DNA of 64,000 bases from positions 1 to 64,000 of the forward strand of contig PMBV01000034.1 of the NCBI GenBank assembly GCA_003153055.1, written 5' to 3'. Source of the DNA: Myxococcales bacterium. Lineage in GTDB: Bacteria > Myxococcota > Myxococcia > Myxococcales > Myxococcaceae. The position numbers were made by a program, and so were the translations under genes. This document shows positions 42,883 to 51,243 of the stretch, in pieces (within the stretch, counting starts at the first letter, position 1; each line of letters begins with the position of its first letter). The notes under the pieces are model-generated. The model was not told the DNA's origin. It saw only the letters and a program-made list of their open reading frames with translations, and ran no database searches.

Positions 42883-43545
42883 CTAGGTGCCCATGGCGCC
42901 GGCGCCCTCGACCAAGGGCCGGGTGTCCTCGCGGGTGAGCTCGAGCTCGACGACGCTCCCCTGTCGGGCGTTGGGCAGCACCACCGAGAGCTGGCGCACG
43001 TCTGACAGCTCGAGCCCCGAGACGGTGACCGAGCCCTCGATGATGTTGGCGGGCTCCACCCGGCTCTCGGTGCCGTCGGGAGCCACCACCCGGCCACGAA
43101 TGACCGGGCGCTTCTGTCGCCAGGGTGACCAGGTGAAGACCCGCGTCTGGTTCGGCGTGTCGCTGAGAATTCGGTGCACCGAGCGGACGATCTCCTTGGC
43201 GCGACCGGCGGCGTCGAGCACCAGATGGCTGTCGAACAGCAACAGCTCGCCAGTGTGAATGCGCGGCACGGCGCCCCCGGAGGCCAGCGCCAGCCGTGAC
43301 GCCTCGAGACCGAACGGTGGGGCCGCCCAGAGGGCCTCGAGTGAGGCGCGAGCCGTGGGGCCTGGCTTCCAAGAGGCCGCGGTCTCGTCGGAACCGTCAT
43401 CGGTGCGTTTCGCCGCGAGCACGGGCTCGGGCGTCGTCGGGGCGGTGGCGCAGGCCGAGAAGATGGCCGTGAGGACGAGCAGGGTGAGGCGCTTCGCTGG
43501 GAACGTCATTGCACCCTTCGTACTGGTGGAGTCGAGCGGGAGCAA
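42883..43545 (-). CDS. DUF3857/transglutaminase-like protein, N-terminal part cut by TAG
   Basis: 220 residues. A signal peptide with lipobox (TAIFSAC, Cys at about 20) precedes a DUF3857-type domain (FDSHLVLDAAGRAKEIVRSVH, SWSPWRQKRP..., VEPANIIEGSVTVSGLELSDVRQ, LELTREDTRP). It ends with GAGAMGT then a TAG at 42883-42885. The bases between this stop and the next ORF are in the same frame and translate to DLWSFEPLRRIRLSVEAPAS, which is how a DUF3857 domain should continue. So the stop is an internal amber codon, either a nonsense mutation, a read-through site or an assembly error. Confidence 0.8.
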   Translation of the reverse strand: MLPLDSTSTKGAMTFPAKRLTLLVLTAIFSACATAPTTPEPVLAAKRTDDGSDETAASWKPGPTARASLEALWAAPPFGLEASRLALASGGAVPRIHTGELLLFDSHLVLDAAGRAKEIVRSVHRILSDTPNQTRVFTWSPWRQKRPVIRGRVVAPDGTESRVEPANIIEGSVTVSGLELSDVRQLSVVLPNARQGSVVELELTREDTRPLVEGAGAMGT

Positions 43546-43698
43546 ACCTGCGCTGCGCTCAGCGCCGGGCGCGCGCGACCTCCCCGGCCGGCCCGCGTCG
43601 CTCCGGCTGGAAATCCGACGGGTGCTGCATTACTCCTGGTAGAGGAATCGCTGCGGACCTCGACGAGACACCACGCACAGAAACGGAACAGGGAAACG

Positions 43699-44751
43699 GT
43701 GGTCGTGGGCTCTGCGGACTTGTCACGGTGGTCTTCAGCGGTACTGGCTCTCGTCGTTCTCTGGGCCCAAGCGGCCGCTGGCGCTCCGACGGGCTCTGCC
43801 GAGGACAGCCCCGTGCCCGCGAGTCCCGCCGTCACCGAGAGCGAACTGCCCCTGTTGACCTTCGTCTTCGATGACGGCAACGAGACAGACTACTCGGTGG
43901 CCAAGAGCATCTTCGAGGCCGAGGGCGCGGTGGCGTGCTCGGCCATCATCACCGATCGAATCGACCAGCCAGGGTTTCTGCAAGCCGGGCAGGTCGTCGA
44001 GCTCCAGAGCGCGGGCTGGGAGATTCTCAGCCATACCGTCACGCACCGCAGGCTCAACAACCTGACCGAGGCCCGCCTCGAGTTCGAGCTCGAGCAGTCG
44101 AAGACTCGGCTCGAGTCACTCGGCGCCAGGGTGCACAACCTCGTCTACCCGATGAACATGAACAACGAACGCGTGCGCGCGGTGGCCCGCAAGTACTACC
44201 GCTCCTCCCGCGGCGGGGCGAATCGGTTCAACACGGGGACGACGGACCCGTACTGGCTGAAGGCCTTCCGCAATGGGCCCCGCCTCGACGACATGAAGGC
44301 GCTGGTCGACCGGGCGCACGCGGAGCGACGCTGGTTGATTCTCTACCACCACAACATCGACGTGAGGCTCGAGCTTGCCCACCAGCGCGGGCAGTTCGCG
44401 CGCGGAGAGGAGCTCGAATTCGCCCCGTCGGGCGCTCGAGGCATGTTCTCCTCGAGTCGATGGCTGTGGATGTTGGACGGGTACCACTTCGTCCCCACGT
44501 CGGGCCGGCCGGCGCCGGGCGACCACGTGCGCGGGCTCCAGAGCGGGGCCACCGCTGAGACCCGCTCGGTCACGTCGCCGGCGGGTGACGAGCTGAGGGA
44601 GCTGCTCCGCTACGTGCACGCGCGGTACCCGGACCTGCGCATCGTCACCATCGACCAGGGCCTCGACGTGCTCGAGCACCGCTCGTGGGGTCCTGGGCTG
44701 GCTCAGGGCTCGGCGGTGGAGCTCAACCCAGGGCAGCGACCCGGCGGGTAG
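43699..44751 (+). CDS. Secreted polysaccharide deacetylase
   Basis: 350 residues from a GTG at 43699 with AGGGAA upstream. A signal segment (AVLALVVLWAQAAAGA) precedes a NodB-like domain: LLTFVFDDGNETDYS (motif 1, TFxFDDG), LSHTVTHRRLNN (motif 2, S-H-x-x-T-H), VYPMNMNN (in place of motif 3) and LILYHHNI (motif 5). The catalytic DD and metal His are present, so it is likely to deacetylate a cell-envelope or secreted glycan. Divergent from the broken transglutaminase gene, 153 bases between. A functional link to the 8.7-16.6 kb operon is possible but distant. Confidence 0.86.
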   Translation: MVVGSADLSRWSSAVLALVVLWAQAAAGAPTGSAEDSPVPASPAVTESELPLLTFVFDDGNETDYSVAKSIFEAEGAVACSAIITDRIDQPGFLQAGQVVELQSAGWEILSHTVTHRRLNNLTEARLEFELEQSKTRLESLGARVHNLVYPMNMNNERVRAVARKYYRSSRGGANRFNTGTTDPYWLKAFRNGPRLDDMKALVDRAHAERRWLILYHHNIDVRLELAHQRGQFARGEELEFAPSGARGMFSSSRWLWMLDGYHFVPTSGRPAPGDHVRGLQSGATAETRSVTSPAGDELRELLRYVHARYPDLRIVTIDQGLDVLEHRSWGPGLAQGSAVELNPGQRPGG

Positions 44752-44863
44752 CGCGAGGGTGCTCGCTCGCTCCGCCAGGCGGTGAGTGACCCGGGCCAGA
44801 TGGGCAGCGCCAGCGCGTCGAGGCCGGAATCCTGGGCGCGGGAGGCCGGCTCCCACGGAAACC

Positions 44864-45253
44864 ATGGGTACGTTCATGCTCGTCGCGGCGATCGGTTTCG
44901 TGGTGCTCATGCTGGGCATGCAGGTGCTCGTGAGGGCGCGCGCCCGCGCGATGCTGGGCAAGCCCCTCCCTCGCCTCTCTGGAGCGACGGGCACCCAGCT
45001 CACTCAAGCGGCGCGAGCCCTGGTGTACTTCTTCAGCCCTTCGTGCGGGGCGTGCGTGCGGCTGACCCCGCGGTTCAAGGCGCTCAGCGAGCGGAACCCC
45101 GACGTCCACGTCGTCGACGTCATGCAAGACATGGAGCTCGCCCGGGGCCTCGGCGTGATGGGGACACCGAGCGTCGTGGAGGTCGCCGAGGGGAAGATCG
45201 TCGGCTACCACGTCGGGGCGATCCCTCCCGAGGTGATGGCGCGCTTCACCTGA
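44864..45253 (+). CDS. Membrane-anchored thioredoxin-like protein
   Basis: 129 residues from the ATG at 44864. One N-terminal helix (MGTFMLVAAIGFVVLMLGMQVLV) anchors a small thioredoxin fold with YFFSPSCGACVRLTPRF (active site CGAC, an unusual pair of middle residues), and VMGTPSVVEV gives the cis-Pro loop. It may act as a periplasmic or cytoplasm-facing disulfide or metal-handling protein. An in-frame upstream start at 44786 is possible, but the Arg-rich extension is not typical. Confidence 0.8.
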   Translation: MGTFMLVAAIGFVVLMLGMQVLVRARARAMLGKPLPRLSGATGTQLTQAARALVYFFSPSCGACVRLTPRFKALSERNPDVHVVDVMQDMELARGLGVMGTPSVVEVAEGKIVGYHVGAIPPEVMARFT

Positions 45254-45290
45254 GCAAAGAGCCAGGCAGGTTCACACTGAAGCCCACGGT

Positions 45291-46046
45291 TCACCCCGCT
45301 GGGGGAACGATGTCGGCGAAGCTCGAGATGGCCGCGTAGGCACCCGTCGGCTTGCTCGGCAGGTGGGTGTCAGGCCGAAGCACGGCCAAGAGATGGCGGA
45401 TGCCGTAGTCTCTCGCCGAGTCGAGCACCGGCAGGCTGTCATCAATGAGGAGGCTGCGCGCGGGATCGAACGGCTCTCGCGATTGCAACAGCGGCCAGAA
45501 GCCCCGGTCCTCCTTCGGGAGGCCCAGCTCGTGCGAGGTGATGATGCCGTCGAAGCGGGGCTCGAGCCCGGTGCGCGCCATCTTCAGCGTCACGCTCTTG
45601 TGGTGGGCGTTGGTGACCAGGAGGAGCCGCTTCCCGAGAGCGCGAGCGGCAGCGAGGAACTCGACGACGCCAGGGTGAATGGCGATGAGGTGCGCGACCT
45701 CTTCCTTGAGCCGCATGATGTCGAGCGCCAGCTCGGCTTCCCAGAATTCCACCGAGTACCACTCGAGGCTGCCCGCCCGGGCGTGGTAGCGGGCCGCCAG
45801 CTCCTCCTTCGCCGCCTCGCGACTCAGGCCACGCTGCTCCGCATAGCGGACCGGGACGTGGGCCTGCCAGAAGTGGTTGTCGAAGTGCAGATCGAGCAGC
45901 GTGCCATCCATGTCGAGGAGGATGGTGTCGATGGCCGACCAGTCGATGGATGGGGTCGAGGGGCTCAAGGGTCCTCGTATAGCCCAACCTCGGAACCTGT
46001 CCCAGCACGCCCGGGAGATCATGCGTCCGGCTCCTGGTTCTCTCAT
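45291..46046 (-). CDS. HAD-family phosphatase, YrfG-like nucleotidase
   Basis: 251 residues. Motif I LLDMDGTLLDLHFDN (residues about 43-57), motif II LVTNAHHKS and motif IV IDDSLPVLDSARDYG are present. The N-terminal LDLHFDNHFWQAHVP matches YrfG, a GMP/IMP 5'-nucleotidase. The ATG at 46046 overlaps the TetR stop (ATGA), which suggests co-translation; a TTG at 45968 with GAGGA upstream would drop a 26-residue extension that YrfG lacks. Same strand as the TetR gene. Confidence 0.85.
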   Translation of the reverse strand: MREPGAGRMISRACWDRFRGWAIRGPLSPSTPSIDWSAIDTILLDMDGTLLDLHFDNHFWQAHVPVRYAEQRGLSREAAKEELAARYHARAGSLEWYSVEFWEAELALDIMRLKEEVAHLIAIHPGVVEFLAAARALGKRLLLVTNAHHKSVTLKMARTGLEPRFDGIITSHELGLPKEDRGFWPLLQSREPFDPARSLLIDDSLPVLDSARDYGIRHLLAVLRPDTHLPSKPTGAYAAISSFADIVPPAG

Positions 46047-46654
46047 GGGCGTTTGGCTCGAAGGCGCTCGAGGCGGCGAAAGGCCATCGTGAGGGTCTGA
46101 CGCAGCGTTGAACGGCCCCCGCCAGCCACCCAGTGCCAGATCGCGGCCTCGAGCGTGGCCACCAGCGCCCCCGCGACGACCTGCGCCTCGAGCTCGTCGC
46201 CCACGGAGCCAGCCGTCACCAGCAGCTTCGCCAGGGTGTCTCGCATGGCGGCGAGATCCGACGCCGAAGCTACCCGCAGCCCCGGGTGCGCCGCGATGAG
46301 CCGGCCCCGGCGGAGCACCCGCCCGGCATCCTTCGAGTCGACCGACGCCAGACCCGAGGCCACCACCGCCCGCAGGGCCTCGAGCGGCGGCGAACCCTCG
46401 AGTCGAATTGCCAGCGCCGCGAGGAGCTGAGGGTCGTACTCATCCCAGAGGACGAGCCGCTCCTTGGTGCCGAAGTGGCGATACACCGTGGCGACCCCGA
46501 CCCGCGCCTTGGCGGCGATCTCCTCGATGGGCACCTCGTCGAAGCCCCGGCACTCGAACAGGTCGAGGGCCACCTCCTGCACCGCCCGCATCGTCTCGAC
46601 TCGCTTGGTCCGGCGCAGATTCACGGGCTTTGACGGTTTGAGAGTCACACTCAT
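46043..46654 (-). CDS. TetR-family transcriptional regulator
   Basis: 203 residues. The N-terminal HTH is complete: ALDLFECRGFDEVPIEEIAAKARVGVATVYRHFGTKERL (helix-turn-helix through YRHF, the TetR hallmark). The C-terminal ligand domain is helical. Its ATG lies inside a 22-bp palindrome shared with the divergent CPBP protease gene, so it probably represses both genes by binding there. The HAD phosphatase gene is co-transcribed (four-base overlap). Confidence 0.93.
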   Translation of the reverse strand: MSVTLKPSKPVNLRRTKRVETMRAVQEVALDLFECRGFDEVPIEEIAAKARVGVATVYRHFGTKERLVLWDEYDPQLLAALAIRLEGSPPLEALRAVVASGLASVDSKDAGRVLRRGRLIAAHPGLRVASASDLAAMRDTLAKLLVTAGSVGDELEAQVVAGALVATLEAAIWHWVAGGGRSTLRQTLTMAFRRLERLRAKRP

Positions 46655-46665
46655 ATGATAGTGAC
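46644..46665. promoter_or_regulatory. Palindromic candidate TetR operator spanning both start codons
   Basis: GTCAC (46644-46648) and GTGAC (46661-46665) are arms, and TCATATGA (46651-46658) is a perfect central palindrome; all share the centre 46654.5. Only the AC/TA positions break symmetry. Both the TetR ATG (46652-46654) and a plus-strand ATG (46655-46657) sit inside. TetR dimers bind palindromes of this size, so autoregulation and control of the CPBP gene are likely. Confidence 0.65.
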
Positions 46666-46669
46666 TACC

Positions 46670-47383
46670 ATGTCTATCTCAACTCCCTCGGTGAGACAGC
46701 TTTTCTCCTGGCATCTGGGCCTCGTCGAGGTGGGGCCCTTTGTGGTCGGCGGCCTCTTGCTCGCGGTGGCGACCCGCGTCGTCATTCCACGGCTCGTGGC
46801 GCAGGGCTGGGACCCGCTGATGGCGTGGTTCGCCTCGGCGAGCGGGCTGGTGTTCGCTCCGCTGATGGTGATGGGCCTGGGGCTGCTGCTGTCCGAGGCC
46901 GCGCCAGTAACCAGGGAACGCCTCTGGCTCCGGCGCCCCACGCGAGGTGACTGGAAGCTGGTAGCGCAGGGTGTCGCCACTGTGCTGGTCCTCGACGGGC
47001 TCCTCGCCGCGGCGCTGCGCCACGTCGGCGTGGAGCTGGCGCCGTCCTTCCTCCGGGTCGACGCCACGGCAGACCCCGCCTGGGTCCTCGCGGCCTGGCT
47101 CCCCTTCTTCGTGCTCAACGTCGGGGCCGAGGAGCTCGTCTGGCGCGGCGTGCTTCTCCCCCGGCAAGAGCGGGCGTGGGGAAGCAGGGCCTGGCTGTAC
47201 CAGGCGATGCTCTGGGGTGGGTTTCACGCGTCCATGGGAGCCGCGGTGGTGCTGTTGACGGCGCCGGCGCTGATGGTGGTGCCCTTCGTCGTGCAGCGGT
47301 CGAGGACCCTGTGGACCGGCGTGGCCATTCACGCGATCTGCAACGGGCCGCCCTTCGTGCTCGTGGCTCTCGGCATCGTCTGA
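46670..47383 (+). CDS. CPBP-family intramembrane protease
   Basis: 237 residues from the ATG at 46670; another in-frame ATG at 46655 lies inside the operator. Several membrane helices are visible. CPBP signature: AEELVWRGVLLPRQE (EExxxR-type motif, Glu pair), WGGFHASMGAAVV (FxxxH type) and IHAICNG (HxxxN type). These motifs are the glutamyl/His site of the family, which includes Rce1-type proteases. Probable substrate is unknown. Controlled divergently by the TetR gene. Confidence 0.9.
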   Translation: MSISTPSVRQLFSWHLGLVEVGPFVVGGLLLAVATRVVIPRLVAQGWDPLMAWFASASGLVFAPLMVMGLGLLLSEAAPVTRERLWLRRPTRGDWKLVAQGVATVLVLDGLLAAALRHVGVELAPSFLRVDATADPAWVLAAWLPFFVLNVGAEELVWRGVLLPRQERAWGSRAWLYQAMLWGGFHASMGAAVVLLTAPALMVVPFVVQRSRTLWTGVAIHAICNGPPFVLVALGIV

Positions 47384-47384
47384 G

Positions 47385-47431
47385 CAGGAGGGACCCGCCA
47401 GTGGGCGCCGAGGGGCGGCACGACCCTCCTG
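47385..47431 (+). terminator. Hairpin after CPBP gene
   Basis: CAGGAGGG (47385-47392) pairs perfectly with CCCTCCTG (47424-47431), and CCGCC pairs with GGCGG (47414-47418) inside. It starts two bases after the CPBP stop. No U-tract, so factor-independent termination is not certain. Confidence 0.4.
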
Positions 47432-47509
47432 GGCTCACAGGGGTGAGGGCCAAATGGAAGGGCAGCTTCCATCCGGGACGACGTCACCCCAAGGGCGTCA
47501 TCAAAGCTG

Positions 47510-47665
47510 ACAACCGAGGTCAAGAGAGCCTGGAGCCTGGCGCACCAAGAGCGCACCATTCTCACCGGCGGTACCGGGGTCTCGCTGTCGCGCCTCGCCG
47601 GTCGTCACCACGCCGCCGGTTCCCGAGGCCCACACACCCCGGGCGTCGAGCTTGTCGTCGCCCTG
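47510..47665 (-). pseudogene. Remnant of a propeller-lipoprotein C-terminus
   Basis: Minus-strand codons read DARGVWASGTGGVVTTGEA and then GENGALLVRQ. These match the C-terminal blade of the lipoprotein at 48366-50375 (DARDVWASGGDGVVLHF; GENGALLVRQ) with a deletion between the blocks. The matching DNA is in the same orientation. It is a fragment of a duplicated or lost paralogue that now lies between the CPBP and rhodanese genes. Confidence 0.55.
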
Positions 47666-47686
47666 CCCCTGTGTGAGCTTCTCCCC

Positions 47687-48307
47687 ATGAAGCGAACGCT
47701 CTACGTGGTGACCCTCGCGGTCCTCCTTCCCATCGGGGGCTGCTCGGGCCTCGGGGAGTCGCCGTGCCGCACCGACGCCGACTGCCACATTGGACAGGTC
47801 TGCTCGGCCTCGGCGAGCTGCCAGCCTGACGCTGGGGTCGACGGTGGGAGGCCCAGCGGTGGCGGCGCGGCAGGAGGCACGCCCCAGAGCACGGGTGGTG
47901 GCGGAGGGACGGGTGGAGCTGGAGGGACGGGTGGAGGTGGAGCGACGGGTGGTGGTGGAGCGACGGGTGGTGGTGGAGCGACGGGTGGTGGTGGAGCGAC
48001 GGGTGGTGGTGAAGCGACGGGTGGCGGCCCGGCGACCCAGCGGGGCGCAACCGCGCGCGACATCGTGGCCGATGGAGGCCGCCTCGTGGACGTCAGGACG
48101 CCTGCGGAGTTCGACGCAGGGTGCATCGCGGGCGCCAGAAACATCCCGCTGGCCGAGCTCCCCTCTCGCCTCCTGGAGCTCGAGCCCAAGCAGAAGTGGG
48201 TCGTCGTGTACTGCCGGAGTGGCAGTCGCTCCGCTCAGGCCGCGGGCATCCTCCTCGACGGCGGCTACACCAACGTCTTCGATCTCGGGGCGATGTCCAA
48301 CTGGTAG
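47687..48307 (+). CDS. Rhodanese-domain lipoprotein with Gly-rich linker
   Basis: 206 residues. Signal peptide to lipobox (LPIGGC), a short Cys-containing piece (CRTDADCHIGQVC), a Gly/Ala/Thr linker about residues 60-118 made of tandem repeats, then a rhodanese domain: RLVDVRTPAEFDAGCIAGARNIPL, and active site YCRSGSRSAQAAG (Cys in CRSGSR). The protein should be membrane-tethered, with the sulfurtransferase-type domain extended by a flexible tether. The linker DNA is a repeat array of 18-bp units. Confidence 0.87.
   Translation: MKRTLYVVTLAVLLPIGGCSGLGESPCRTDADCHIGQVCSASASCQPDAGVDGGRPSGGGAAGGTPQSTGGGGGTGGAGGTGGGGATGGGGATGGGGATGGGGATGGGEATGGGPATQRGATARDIVADGGRLVDVRTPAEFDAGCIAGARNIPLAELPSRLLELEPKQKWVVVYCRSGSRSAQAAGILLDGGYTNVFDLGAMSNW
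47940..48026 (+). repeat. Tandem 18-bp repeats in the rhodanese linker
   Basis: Four to five near-identical units of about 18 bp (GCGACGGGTGGTGGTGGA) encode the linker repeat A-T-G-G-G-G. They are internal to the 47687-48307 gene. Unit number could vary between strains. Confidence 0.75.
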
Positions 48308-48365
48308 CGCGGGGACGTCGACCCCCCGCGGCTCGGAGGGCTGGTCGACGAAGCCACGTTCCGCA

Positions 48366-50375
48366 TCAAGGGGCCGGGTACTGGCGCACCAAGAGCGCAC
48401 CATTCTCACCGGCGAGCCACACCTCTCGGGTCGATCCGACCTGACGACCAGCGAGGCGCCACAGCGAGACCCTGGTGCCGCTCTCGACGAAGCTCCACCG
48501 CGAGCCATCGAAGTGCAGCACCACGCCGTCGCCGCCCGAGGCCCACACGTCTCGAGCATCGAAGGCGACCGCGCCCGAGAGCACCGAGTTCCTCACCGAG
48601 AGCTGAGGTTCCTGCCGCCAGGCCCCGGTGCTCGTCCGCGTGACGACGAGAGAGGGCCCGCCAAAAGCCCAGAGCTCCCCGGTGGGCGCCGCGGCGAAGG
48701 CCTCGACTCCGACGCTCGGCACAGGCCCGAACACGATGCTCAGGGAGAGATCCGGGTTCACCTCGTAGATGGCCCCCTGCGCCCGCACGCCGTCCCACGA
48801 GCCGGCGTAGGTGTGCCCCTGCGCGCTCACCACGGCGTAGAGGTCCACGGAGCCGCCGTCCGGGGGCACCTGGCTCAGCGCCCCGCCTTTGACTCTCACG
48901 ATGCTTCCGCCCACCCCGACGGCGATGATGTCGCGCGGCGAGTCCACCCACAGCCCGTTGAGCGGCCCCGGCTGCGACGCGAGGACCTGGCAGCTCCCGT
49001 CGCTGGCGACCAGACAGAGCTGGCCAACGCTGTCGTAGTCCGACTGGATGCTGATGAGCGTCCCCTCGCCGTCGGTCCACAGGCGGGCCACGCTCAGGTC
49101 TCGTCCCGGCACGTCGGCGCCCAGCTCGGTGAGCGCGCCGGTGCTCAACGACACCGTCGCCTCGAAGGGGCCGCGGCCCCCGACGTACACGCGACCGGCC
49201 GCCGTGGCGATCGCGAGCAGGTCTCTCCGCAGCTCCTGGGTGAACCCGAGGTGTGCGTTGGCCGAGCTCCACGCGCCGCTCGAGGGGTCACGCCACACGG
49301 TGGCCGCCGAGTCACTCACCGCCACCCCATGGCCTTGTTCATCGACCCACACGTCGCGGTACGTCGGCGTGGTACCCGCGAGCCAGTCCTGGGCTGGCGC
49401 GGCGAAGGCTCCGCTGACGCCCTCGAGGATGACGGCGTTGGTGCCCACCACGACGTTGGCTCCGACGCCTGGCATCCAGCGCCCAGCCAGGTACGAGGGC
49501 GTGTCAGCCGTGCACGGCTGAACCGTATGGAGCAGCCCTCCGTCGAACAGGTCGAGGAAGCAGGAGCGGCCGGCCGCCCAGACTCCGACACCCGGTTGCT
49601 CCCAGAGGGCCGAGATGCCGGGCGTGTAGACATCGGTCGCCGCCGTGGTGCCGAGGAGCCCACCATCGAGCGACACCAGCGCGTTCTGGGCGCCTTGATG
49701 AATCGCCAGCAGCGGAGCTCCTCCGCCGAGCAGCGCGGAGCCGTCGGCGTAGAGGCCCGCGTCGTGCTCGCGCCAGCCCCCGTCTGGCTGCCGCACGGTG
49801 ACCAGAAGCACCTCGTCTTCTCTCACGCCGACGCCGATGAGCGAGGTGAGCCCACGGCGAAGCTGCACGATGGACCGTTGGCTCGAGGCCGACCCGAAGG
49901 GAACGGACGACTCCTGTATCCACCCCCCGTCGGCCGAGGCCCGGCAAGGGCTGAGCTGATTCCCGGCGATCCACACGCCCTCCGGAGACGCGACGACGGT
50001 GTTCACCTCGCTTGGGCGATTGGCTCCCAGCACCGGAGCGCGATGATCGCTCCACGACGCGCCGTTCCAGTGAGCCACGAGGCCAGCTCGTCCGGTGACC
50101 CAGAGATCGTCGACGCTGGGCCCGTCGATCGCCAAGAGCGCTTCTCCGAAAGGTCGAGGGTGCACCCAGCAGAAGCCGCTGTCGACGCAGAAGCCCACGG
50201 GGCCCGAGTAGAGGCCGCCGTCCCCCTCGCCAACGGCGCCCGCGTCATTCGCGGAGCCCCCATCACCCGCTCCTGGCGCGCATCGCCCTCGGCCGGCGTC
50301 ACACTCGGCCAGACGGGTGTCGAAGTCGATGCAGCCCAGCGCCATGACGGTGAGAGCACACGCGAGGCCCCTCAT
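48366..50375 (-). CDS. Large propeller-like lipoprotein (pair 2)
   Basis: 669 residues from the ATG at 50375, which overlaps the CsgG-like gene stop by four bases. A lipobox (MALGC) precedes an Asp/Gly/Ala-rich linker with several Cys, then about 600 residues of blade-like repeats (LWVTGRAGLVAHWNGASW, VWIAGNQLS, DARDVWASGGDGVVLHFDGS, REVWLAGENGALLV). The blades carry the W-x-x-G and V-x-x-x-G patterns of a beta-propeller. With the CsgG-like gene it repeats the 20655-22696 arrangement. Confidence 0.82.
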   Translation of the reverse strand: MRGLACALTVMALGCIDFDTRLAECDAGRGRCAPGAGDGGSANDAGAVGEGDGGLYSGPVGFCVDSGFCWVHPRPFGEALLAIDGPSVDDLWVTGRAGLVAHWNGASWSDHRAPVLGANRPSEVNTVVASPEGVWIAGNQLSPCRASADGGWIQESSVPFGSASSQRSIVQLRRGLTSLIGVGVREDEVLLVTVRQPDGGWREHDAGLYADGSALLGGGAPLLAIHQGAQNALVSLDGGLLGTTAATDVYTPGISALWEQPGVGVWAAGRSCFLDLFDGGLLHTVQPCTADTPSYLAGRWMPGVGANVVVGTNAVILEGVSGAFAAPAQDWLAGTTPTYRDVWVDEQGHGVAVSDSAATVWRDPSSGAWSSANAHLGFTQELRRDLLAIATAAGRVYVGGRGPFEATVSLSTGALTELGADVPGRDLSVARLWTDGEGTLISIQSDYDSVGQLCLVASDGSCQVLASQPGPLNGLWVDSPRDIIAVGVGGSIVRVKGGALSQVPPDGGSVDLYAVVSAQGHTYAGSWDGVRAQGAIYEVNPDLSLSIVFGPVPSVGVEAFAAAPTGELWAFGGPSLVVTRTSTGAWRQEPQLSVRNSVLSGAVAFDARDVWASGGDGVVLHFDGSRWSFVESGTRVSLWRLAGRQVGSTREVWLAGENGALLVRQYPAP

Positions 50376-51178
50376 GGCCACTCCACGGTGAGGCCGAAGG
50401 ACGCGCCTCGAGGGGTGAGGCTCACCACCGGGCGCATCGGCGCATCACCACCGAAGAGGGCCATCGCGGCAGCCACCACCAGAGCCGCCGCGCCCACGCC
50501 CACGCCCGCCCAACCGCCGGCCTGGAACGCCTTCCCATCACGGGCGAGCTGCGCGGCCCTCGGCGTCACGGACTGCTGAGACGACAGCTCCTGGTCCAGC
50601 GCCTTCGAGCTCGAGATCGCCAGACCGAGCAGGACGCCGCCAGCGAGCACCACCACCGCACCTGCCACCGCGGGGATCCAGGCCACTCGCCGAGCCGGTG
50701 CCCCCGCCGTCACGCCGGGTGGAGCGCCAGGTGCCAGCGCCGTGGCCATTCGAGCGGCCGCGCCGTCGAGCTCACGGACGAAGCCGTTGTCCGAGCTGCT
50801 CTCGACCTGGGCCTCGACCAGCGTCGCGCCGTCCTTCGACGAGAGCACCTTCAGGTTGGCCCGCCAGGTGCCGCTCAGCTTCGCCAGTGACACCATCAGC
50901 AAGCCCTCGCAGCCCAACGCGTTGCCGAGCTCGGCCAAGCACCCACTCTCGTCACAGCCCAAAAGTTGTCGGCGTCGCTCGGCTCCCAGCAAGGCAGCCA
51001 TGTCCGACGACGTCACGACCTTGAGCCCCCGCTGGCGGAGCGCCCGAGCGAGCTCCTCGGAGAAGAACGATACCAGCTCGCGCTCCACGTTTGCCGCGGT
51101 CCAGTCGAGCGCCGCGAGCTTGGGAGGAGAGACGGGGGATGCGCCGCTGGTCAGCGCGAGGAGCAAAGAGAGCAACAC
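50372..51178 (-). CDS. CsgG/FlgO-like protein with C-terminal membrane helices (pair 2)
   Basis: 268 residues. A signal peptide-like N-terminus is followed by a CsgG/FlgO-type domain: ELVSFFSEELARALRQRGLKVVTSSDMAALLG, RRRQLLGCDESGCLAELGNALGCEGLLMVSLA. Then a linker and two hydrophobic segments (WIPAVAGAVVVLAGGVLLGLAI, GGWAGVGVGAAALVVAAAMALF). Same architecture as 20655-21389, including the R-Q-L-L-x-C-D/E-x-x-x-C core. It may assemble in the outer or inner membrane with the partner lipoprotein. Function unknown. Confidence 0.8.
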   Translation of the reverse strand: MLLSLLLALTSGASPVSPPKLAALDWTAANVERELVSFFSEELARALRQRGLKVVTSSDMAALLGAERRRQLLGCDESGCLAELGNALGCEGLLMVSLAKLSGTWRANLKVLSSKDGATLVEAQVESSSDNGFVRELDGAAARMATALAPGAPPGVTAGAPARRVAWIPAVAGAVVVLAGGVLLGLAISSSKALDQELSSQQSVTPRAAQLARDGKAFQAGGWAGVGVGAAALVVAAAMALFGGDAPMRPVVSLTPRGASFGLTVEWP

Positions 51179-51243
51179 GCCTCAGGTCATAATCGCTCAC
51201 GGCACGGGCGCCAACCGACGAACGCCCGTCTGGCGTGGCCCGT

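Noticed and set aside
40516..43005. Plus-strand open frame of 829 codons
   Set aside because: Antisense to the transglutaminase gene; sequence is His/Arg/Gly-rich with no motif and it is an artefact of high GC.
47940..48026. Repeat array considered as CRISPR
   Set aside because: Units are 18 bp, contiguous without spacers, in frame and inside a coding gene; it is a linker repeat.
47790..50579. Plus-strand open frame of 929 codons
   Set aside because: Antisense to the propeller lipoprotein and part of the rhodanese gene; no domain and biased composition.
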